From contig JAEHOE010000085.1 of NCBI GenBank assembly GCA_016858145.1, positions 372,001 through 436,000 on the forward strand: DNA of 64,000 nucleotides. Reading direction: 5' to 3'. Origin of the DNA: Edaphochlamys debaryana. Lineage: Eukaryota; Chlorophyta; Chlorophyceae; Chlamydomonadales. The notes beneath the pieces were generated by a model that made no database searches, was not told the origin of the DNA, and saw only the letters and a program-made list of their open reading frames with translations. The translations under genes and the position numbers were made by a program. Shown piece by piece: positions 56,528-64,000 of the stretch; the first letter of the stretch is position 1, and the number at the start of each line of letters is the position of its first letter.

Positions 56528-59500
56528 CTACAGGTGCTGGGAGTATTGCGACATGCCCAGGCTCTGCGACTGCCGCCCCATGCCCATCCCCATGCCCATC
56601 CCGGAGTCAAGCCCGAGGCCCAGCCCCGAGTCCATCCCCAACCCCATCCCCGAGCTCAGCCCCAGGCCCAGCCCCCCTGAGCCCCCGCCGTAGCCAGCCC
56701 CCGCCCCCGCGCCCCCGCCGCTGCTGCCGCGCGACAGCAGCTGCAGCCGGTCCGCGTGCTGCGAGCCCAGGTGCTGCGGGGCGTGCTGTGAGTGCTGCGG
56801 GTTGTACGACAGCAGCTGCATGGTCGTACCGCCCTGCAGCCGCAAGGACCCCGCCCCCGCGCCCGCAGACAGCGAGAGCGACGCCGGGCGCTGTAGGAGG
56901 GCGTCGTGCTGCGACCCATGGGACCCGCCGCCCATGTGGGAGTGGGGGTGGGCGTGCGAGGGCAGGCGCAGCGGCCCCGACTCCGAGTAGGCGCGCAGCC
57001 GCAGCGCGTCGTGCTGCGCGTGCGACGCATGCTGCTGCTGAGAAGCCAGCAGCGAGTGCGGCACCATGCGCACCAGGTGGCCGTCGCCGTCGCTCGCGGA
57101 GCGCGCGGTGCGCAGCTGGGCCGCGGCGCGCAGGTCCCCGCCCCCGCCCGTGTACATGAGCTGCACGCCCGACTGCGTCTGGCCCTGGGCCTGGGACGAG
57201 AGCTGGGAGGAGAGGGAGTAGCCCTGCCGCTGCGGCATGCTGCCGGTGTGGGGCGGCAGCGCAGCGGGCGCGGAGCCGACGGGCGCGAGCCGCCGCACCT
57301 GTGCCGGCGGCTGCAGCCCCTGCGCCGCCGCCATCTGGTCCGCCACCGCCGCCGCCATGTCGGCGAAGCTGCGCTTCTGCGTCGGGGAGCCGCGCGGCTG
57401 CAGTTGCTGTTGCTGCTGGTGAAGTTGGCCGTGGCCGTGCGCGGCGGTTGGCGGTTGGTACGACAGCAGTTGGTGCTGCTGCTGCTGGTGCTGCGTCTTG
57501 ATCCGCTTGGCCGCCAGCACGGCAGCCGCCACGTCACCGTCCGCCAGCATCTGCTCCGCCTGCAGCTCCAGGAAGCGGTCCGCCGCGGACAGAGCGCCGC
57601 CGGCCGCACCGCCGGCGGCTGCGGCGGTGATGGTGATGCTTGCCGTGTGGCCACCGAGCGGACGCAGCGCGAGCTGCGGCCGCGCCGCCAGCAGGTGCAT
57701 CGGCACATCGTCGACATCGTCGTCGACAAGGTCAACCACCTCAACCACCTTGGCGGTTGGGATTGCGGCTGCGGCAGCGGCGGTTGCGGGGGCGGCCGCA
57801 GCCGGCGCCGCCGCGACGGCGGCGGGGCCGGCCGCGGGCGCGGCGGCGGGTGCCTGGCGCTTTGCCGCTGCTGCGTTCGCCTTGAGGGCCTTGGCCTGCG
57901 CCAGCTGCTTGAGCAGCTGCGACGGCAGCAGCGGCGCCGCTGCGACGGCGGCGCCCTGCACGATGCCCACCTTGGCCTCCACCTCGTCCAGGCGCTTCAC
58001 GATGGGCAGCGCCGTCGCCGGAGCCGTCGCCGGTGACGGTGCCGCGGCCTTGGGCGCAGCGGCTCCCTTGGCGGCGGCTGCGGGAGCTGCCGCTTTGGGC
58101 GCGGCGGCCGCGGGCGCAGCAGCAAAGACCTTCGCCGCCGCAGCGGCAACGGCAGGCGCGGGCTTGGCCGCAGCGGCCGCGCCGGGCGCCGCCGCCCCCG
58201 CCACCAGCCCCTTTGCCCGCGCCTCCGCATCCGCGCGCGCGCGCGCCTCCGCCTCGGCCTTTGCTCGCTCCTTTGACCGTTGCCTCGATTCCGCCTTGGC
58301 CCGTGCCGCCGCCTCCTCCCGCGCCTTCTCCTCGGCCTTTTCCCGCGCCTCCTCGGCCTCGCGCTCCCGGTCCTCGGCCTCCTCCAGGGCCTTCTTGTAG
58401 GCCTTGTCGCGGCGCTCCACGATGGCCCGCTGGTAGCGGCCCATGGTCTTGGGGGCGTAGGAGGGGTCGTTGAGGGAGCGCAGCAGCTCGATGCGGCGCA
58501 TGCTGTAGCGCACCCACTCGCCTGCAGGGTGGGGCGGAGGGCGGAGGAGAGGAAGGGGGTGGAAGGGCGGAGAAGGGGTGAGGTGAGGTGGACTCGGGTG
58601 GTGGGGCGGGCTGGAGAAAGGGGAGGCTCGTGAGCGAGCGAGGAGAGCAGTTGAGCTGAGGGGATGTTGGGGCGCGACGGAGCTGGGACGCCGAGGCGGG
58701 CATGGTGGCGGGAGCGGCTGGGGTGGTGGGGGAACGTGCGTGTGCGCCCACCTGTGTTGGTGAGCGCCTCGGGGCCCTCGTGCGGGTACTGCTCCAGGGG
58801 GCGCTGCTCCTCCAGGATGTGCATGGTCTGGGGGCGGGGGTGGTTGGGGTGGTTGGGGCAGTTAGAGTGTTTGGGGTGGTTGGGTGGGAGCGGTATGACA
58901 CGACGAGGGCCAGAGTGACCAGGAAGCAAGCGCGCAGGAGCGCCTTGCGCGGTGCCTGGCTACCCCGACCCCTGCCCAACCTCTCCCTACCCAGGCCCCA
59001 CCCCTCCCCACCTTGTCCATGAAGTTGACCATGAAGTTGGCCGAGTCGGCCATGGACCAGCCGGAGGACATGGTGGTGTGGAAGGCGTAGCCTGTGGGGC
59101 AACGAGGAGAGGGGCAAGGGGGTACAGGGGTGGGGCGCGGGTCAAGGACAGGCGTACGGGAGGTGCAATCGAGGGAGCAGGACCAGGGCCTCGGGGTGGA
59201 GAGCACAGCAGCGGGAGCGGGGCGGTGAGCGGCGGTGCGGGACGCACCCGGGCTGGTGAGGAAGATGGCGCCCGGCAGCTGCACGCTGCGGCGCACGCCC
59301 ATCTTGATCAGCTTCTCCAGGGCGATGCCGGCCAGCGGCACGGACTTGGTGTAGACGCTGTGGGGACAAGGGCGGGAGGTGGGGTAGGGGCGGAGGATGT
59401 TAGATGGAGGCAGCGGCTGTAAGGCTTAACATCAGGTGGTCATTCAGCGTGGGCTGACTTGCAGGGAGCGCTGGGCACGGAGGCAATGGGGGTGCTGGCA

Positions 59501-62500
59501 CGAGGGCCAAGCACCAGTAAGCTGAGCGCGGCAGCGGGTTGCGGAGCAGCAGGCAAGCACCACGACTCACTCCTCGTTCTCCCAGTGCTCGTCCAGGTAC
59601 TCGAGGAAGGCCGGCTCCACGTGGCGGGGCACCCAGTACCAGGCCTTGGGGCGGCCCACGCACATGAGGTTGATGGACTGCAGCAGGAAGTCCTCCACGT
59701 GCCACTGCGGGGACAAAAGGGTTGAAGCACACAAACCAACATCAGGGCACGGGTGGAACAGCGCGCCTCGACAACTGGCGGGAAGAGTGGGCCTTTCAGA
59801 CCTAGGCCAAGCCAAGCTGATGAGGTAGTGGACTTCAGCGTTCTGTGCGCTCGGCACGGAAACCGCCGAGGCTTCCTGCTGGCCCCAACCGACAGCTGAA
59901 CTGGCGTAAAAGCGCCAACAACCACCGCACCGTGGTGTTGGTGAAGGCCTGGCTGCCGATGAAGTAGGAGAAGAAGACGCCGGGCATGAGCTGCAGCTGG
60001 TGCGAGTGCAGCCCGCGGCTGCACCCCATCACCTCCGCCGCGGGCCGGAACTCGGCCTTGCCGCCCTCCGCCGCCACCCCCACGCCCAGCCCTGCACCCG
60101 CCGGCTCGGCCTTGACGGCGGCCGCCGGGGCCTTGGCCGCCGGCTCCGACTTGAGCTGGGGCTTGGCCTCGGCTTTGACCTCGGGCTTGACCTCGGGGAA
60201 CTTGGGCGGCACGTAGCCCGAGCGCCGGTCCGCCTCGGCCTGCAGGATCTTGCCCTCCAGCTCGGCAGCCTCCGAGACCTCCGCCACGCAGGCCAGCTCC
60301 TCCTTGATTGAGGCCAGCACCTCGTCCTCCTCCTCGGCAGCCTCCGCCGCCAGCAACGCCGCCGTCGGCACCGGCGGCGGCGGCCGCGGCGCCACGGGCA
60401 GCTCGGTGGACGCAGAGGGCGACGGCGGCGGCGGCGGCGTGGCGGCGGCGGAGCCGCTGCGCGCCGCCAGCGCCTCGCGCTTGACGGCGAGCTTGGCGGC
60501 GGAGGCGGCCGCCGCCTCCGCCACCTTGGCCGCCGCCGGGCCGTGCGTGGACTGGCGGATGAGCTCACCCAGGAAGTCGTCCGACAGGGATGCCGTCGTG
60601 ACGCACGTGAAGCTGACGTGGCCGAGATCCACGCCGCCCGAGGGGCGGTCGGGTGTGAAGCCGCTGTCCCCCGCCTGGCGGATCAGGAGGGACGGCGCGG
60701 AGGAGGCGGTAGCGGTGGCAGCGGCAGCGGCGGAGGCGGGCGCCGCCGGCTCGCAGGTGCAGATGGCGGCGGCGCAGGAAGCCGGCGGCGACGGCTGCCG
60801 GCAGGAGGAGCCGGAGGGCGCCGGCACGTCCGCCGCCCCGGCCTTGTCGGCGGTGGCAGGGGAAGCGCCGCACTTGCCCGTGCACATGCGCGGCGGGCTC
60901 GGGCGGCAGGCCTCGGCCGGCTGCTGTGCGTGCTGTGCACCCGCCTGTTGCTGTGAGCGCAGCGTGGAGGCCAGGGCGTGCAGGTCCAGCAGGGGTGACT
61001 CGTGGCGGTTGTTGTGGATGGACAGCACGGAGCGGCCCAGCGCGTCCAGCTCCGCGCCGCCCTCGAACAGCCCGCTCAGCCGCCCGGCCTGCATCGACAC
61101 GACATCAAAACTGCTCAGTAAATATCAGAAACAGCCGGCAGCCAACGGTTCGATGCAAATAAGAACAGGCTGGACGGAAGATGACGACGGCTGTCCTGGC
61201 AACTGAGCGCTGCGTGCATGCCCCTGCGGCCTGCGCCCCGCCGCACGCACCGTGGGCCCGAAGATGCGGTTCCACTCGTCGGCCGAGGGCATGATGGCGT
61301 TGGCGTACATCCAGCCGCAGCGGAGCGGCATGCGCCGGTGCAGCGCCTGGGGAGTTGGCAGCGAAGAAGGCAGGTTCAGCCGCTCTGCCCATGTGGGTCG
61401 GCCCAGACCCTGCTCCCTCCGTCCCTCTATTGTGTCCAACGTCCCACACCTGCATTTCCCGGCCTTGGCCGCATCTAAGAACCCCGCAGCCCCCAAGCCG
61501 CCCAGGGACGGTCCGTAAGGGATGGCCCCGCAGGAGTACCACACGAGCCAAGAGAGAGACCACCCCCGCGCACCTCCCCGCACCCCCCCCCCGCCCTGCA
61601 GCCAGCCACCCCCACGCACCTCCACGAAGTCCACGTAGTCCAGCGAGTGCACGCACTCGTCCAGGCTCGAGGCCACCTCCTCCATGGCGGTGCGCGGGCG
61701 CTTGCGCTGGGGGCGCGCCGCCGCCACGCGCTGCGGCGTGATGAACATGTCGTGGTACAGCTCGGCTGGGGGGAGAGGGGTAGGAGGCGCAGGGCGAGGG
61801 CGTGAGCTGGCTTGCGGAAAGCGCAGGACAGAAGCACATCTGTGATGGTTTCGGTACCATTGCCGCGGGGTACGGTACGGTACCACTGAGCTGCCGCTCG
61901 CTGCCCCGGTGAGGCGGTGCGCTGTTCAAGTTGCGCCCACAGCCCGCAGCCCCGGCAGGCGGTCAGGTGCTCACCGATGAGCCTCTGGCTGCACAGCGCC
62001 AGCGACACGAAGGTGGACATCCGCATGGCCAGGCGCGTGTCCTCGGGGCCGTCCCTGCAAGTGAGCGGTAGCAACGACGAGAGCGAGGCCACAGTCAGCA
62101 CAGGTCGTGGCTGCGCGTTCAGGACCCCGCGCCCAGCACAAGTAAACAAGCGCACCCCAGTCGCCCTGCCAACCCTCAGCAGCGATGTCGGGCGAGAGCT
62201 GCAACCGCCAGTCCCCGGCCGCACCTGCAGTGCACCTCCACGTAGACGGTCAGGGAGTCGCCCGCGCGCAGCAACGTGTCCAGGCGCTCGGGGATCTGGG
62301 GATGGGATGGCGGGGCGCAAGCGAGAAACAGTGACAGGGTCGCCGAACAGCGCGCAGAGTTGAGGGTACCCGTGAGGAGCCCACGGACGCACGTGTCGGC
62401 AGGTCGGCAGCTTCCCGCAGCTACCGGGACCCTTCCCCACCGGCGCACGTGCATCACGTGCCCAGCACGCATTCCGACGACCTGTGGCCCCGCACAGCGC

Positions 62501-64000
62501 CAAGCCCATCCGGGCCGCTACGGACTCACCCGCCAGTCCTCCCACACCACGCAGGTGAGGTTGTCCAGCCCGTCACGCGGCTGCGGCCCCGCGGGCTTCT
62601 TGCCGGCCACCTGCCCGCCCTTGGCCGCCCCAGCGGCCGCCTTGGGCGACGTGGGCTGTGCCTCCGCGCCCTCCTTGGCCCCCTCCTTGCCCGCCTCCTT
62701 CGCCGCCTCCTTGACCGCCTCCTGCTCAGCCTTCCCCTCCTCCTGTGCCTGCGGCGGCTGCGGCTCTGCCTCCTGTGCAGCCTCCCCGCGCTTCCGCCGC
62801 GGCGCCACGGCCCCCGGCTGGTCCGCGGCCTTGAGCGCCGCCAGCATCTGGCCCATGCTGGTCTCGTGCGCCTTGCCGCCCCGCAGCACGTTGACCTCCC
62901 CGCCGCGCAGCTGCCGCAGCAGCGTGATCTCCCGCAGCAGCTTGTCCTTGCGGTCGCCCATCACCAGCGTGCGCTGCTCGCGCAGGTGGGCTGCAGAGGG
63001 GGAGGGGGGCGGGCGTGTTTCCTTAGCATGCTGTTCATGCTGTCCTTCCTGTCCGCCTAACTGCTGCGTGTCCTCACGGCGTCGCTCCGCAGCTTTCATG
63101 CCACAGCGACAGGTGCGTGTAATAAAACAAGTAGCAGTCTGGGCTCGACAGCTGCGACTTTGTCCTAAAATGCCTGACCGCCCCCAAGCCTGCAGGCCGA
63201 ACAGGCCGAGCCCAAGCTCACCGAAGGTGGTGCACAGGTACTCGAGGGCAGTCTGGGCGTCGCCCTTGGACACAACCCTGCGAGCGCCCTTCCTGCGGCC
63301 CTCCTTGGCCTCGCCCTCCTCGCCCGCCGCCGCTGCTGCTCCAGCTGCCCCCCCGCTGGCCGCCGCCTCTGCAGACGCCGCCTCGGCCTCCACATCGCCA
63401 TCGGCTCCTTCTCGGGACCCCAGCTTGGGCCCCGAAGCTCCGGAGCCCTTCACGGAGGGCGTGGCGCCGCCCCCCGCGGCTGCGTTGGCTGCAGCCTCCG
63501 CGGCCCAGCGGTGGTCCATCCACTCAGCCAAGACGGGGTCCGTGGCCTTGAGGTGGGCCGCCAGGTGGGCCGCGCGCTGCGCAAGACACACGGGGGCAGC
63601 AGAGCAGTTGGCATGTGCGACACGGTACGGTACGACAGAACACGCGAAACGCATTGAGCGATTTACGCGCTGCAGCCCCAAAGCCCGGCCCCGTGGGCAG
63701 GGCTTCAGCCCCACACGGTTGTGTGAATGCCGGGCAACCGGCCTCTCCCTCGCTGCGAAGCGCAGCGCCGCCCACCTGCACCACGCCCCCTCCGTAGGCC
63801 TCCTTCTTCTGTAGGGCCTCTACCATGGCCTCCGCAGCGCGGACCAGGTTGGGGTGCGACTGCGCTAGCCATGCGTCCGAGCGCTCCAGGCGGGGCCGCA
63901 GCTCCTCGTACAGCTCCTCTGCCGTGAACACCTGTTGTCGTGCGGCGGGGTAACGGGATCAGTGAGAGTTGCGATGGTGCGGTAGGGTGACAGGGTGGGT
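56528..64000 (-). CDS. JmjC-domain protein, putative histone lysine demethylase (N-terminus outside window)
   Basis: JmjC enzymes oxidise methyl-lysine using Fe(II) and 2-oxoglutarate. Thirteen minus-strand exons are visible: 63931-63776, 63576-63222, 62990-62530, 62295-62225, 62054-61975, 61765-61620, 61346-61251, 61088-59931, 59704-59571, 59357-59248, 59091-59012, 58827-58752, 58521-56528. They hold one frame for 1,638 residues to a TAG. The JmjC core runs from GVFFSYFIG (end of exon 61088-59931) through WHVEDFLLQSINL, VGRPKAWYWVP and VQLPGAIFLTSPGYAFHTTM. This supplies the HxE metal pair (His codon 59699-59701, Glu 59693-59695), the 2OG-binding Lys (59645-59647) and the distal His (59078-59080). 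The spacing resembles KDM4/JARID-type domains. After the core come a long charged coiled coil (KAYKKALEEAEDRER...), Ala-rich and Gln-rich segments, and a Gly/Met/Leu repeat tail. The sequence from 63932 to the window edge reads as intron. Confidence 0.9.

Overview
The window is nuclear DNA of a Chlamydomonas-like (volvocine) green alga. Support: very high GC, genes split by many short introns with GTGAG/GTGCG donors and C-rich acceptor tracts, Ala/Gly/Ser/Pro homopolymeric stretches inside exons, TGTAA poly(A) motifs downstream of some genes, and a radial-spoke flagellar gene (RSP23). The species cannot be fixed from the sequence alone. All exon models below were joined by hand from splice motifs and reading-frame continuity; individual boundaries may be off by a base or two.

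Layout, left to right. (1) <1-13697 (+): the 3' 29 exons of a very large surface/membrane protein with Pmp-like Gly/Asn repeats, a Cys-rich module and a multi-pass membrane C-terminus. (2) 15315-19400 (+): a 1,274-residue protein ending in a MYND zinc finger. (3) 18384-32021: a head-to-tail segmental triplication (units of 5733, 5734 and a truncated 2171 bp, about 99.9% identical). Each full unit carries the 3' half of the MYND gene, its downstream spacer, and the 5' six exons of a DUF3638/DUF3645 P-loop giant-protein gene. (4) 32155-38019 (+): the remaining C-terminal exons of that DUF3638/DUF3645 gene, separated from every N-terminal copy. No contiguous intact copy of that gene exists here. 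(5) 40383-45150 (-): a low-complexity protein whose C-terminal exons resemble the acidic (NURR) domain of hnRNP Q/R. (6) 46048-50244 (-): KIN17, complete. (7) 51120-54302 (+): RSP23, the NDK/DPY-30/IQ-motif radial-spoke protein, complete and head-to-head with KIN17. (8) 56528->63931 (-): a JmjC-domain putative histone lysine demethylase, cut by the right window edge.

These are independent eukaryotic genes, not an operon: nucleic-acid and chromatin factors (KIN17, hnRNP Q-like, JmjC), a flagellar axoneme subunit, and three large proteins of unknown role. The most striking structural feature is the nearly identical triplication, which leaves the DUF3638 gene as two N-terminal fragments fused out of frame to MYND sequence plus one C-terminal fragment sitting directly behind the duplicated upstream spacer. 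It is either a very young rearrangement or an assembly error, and it should be settled before either gene is used.
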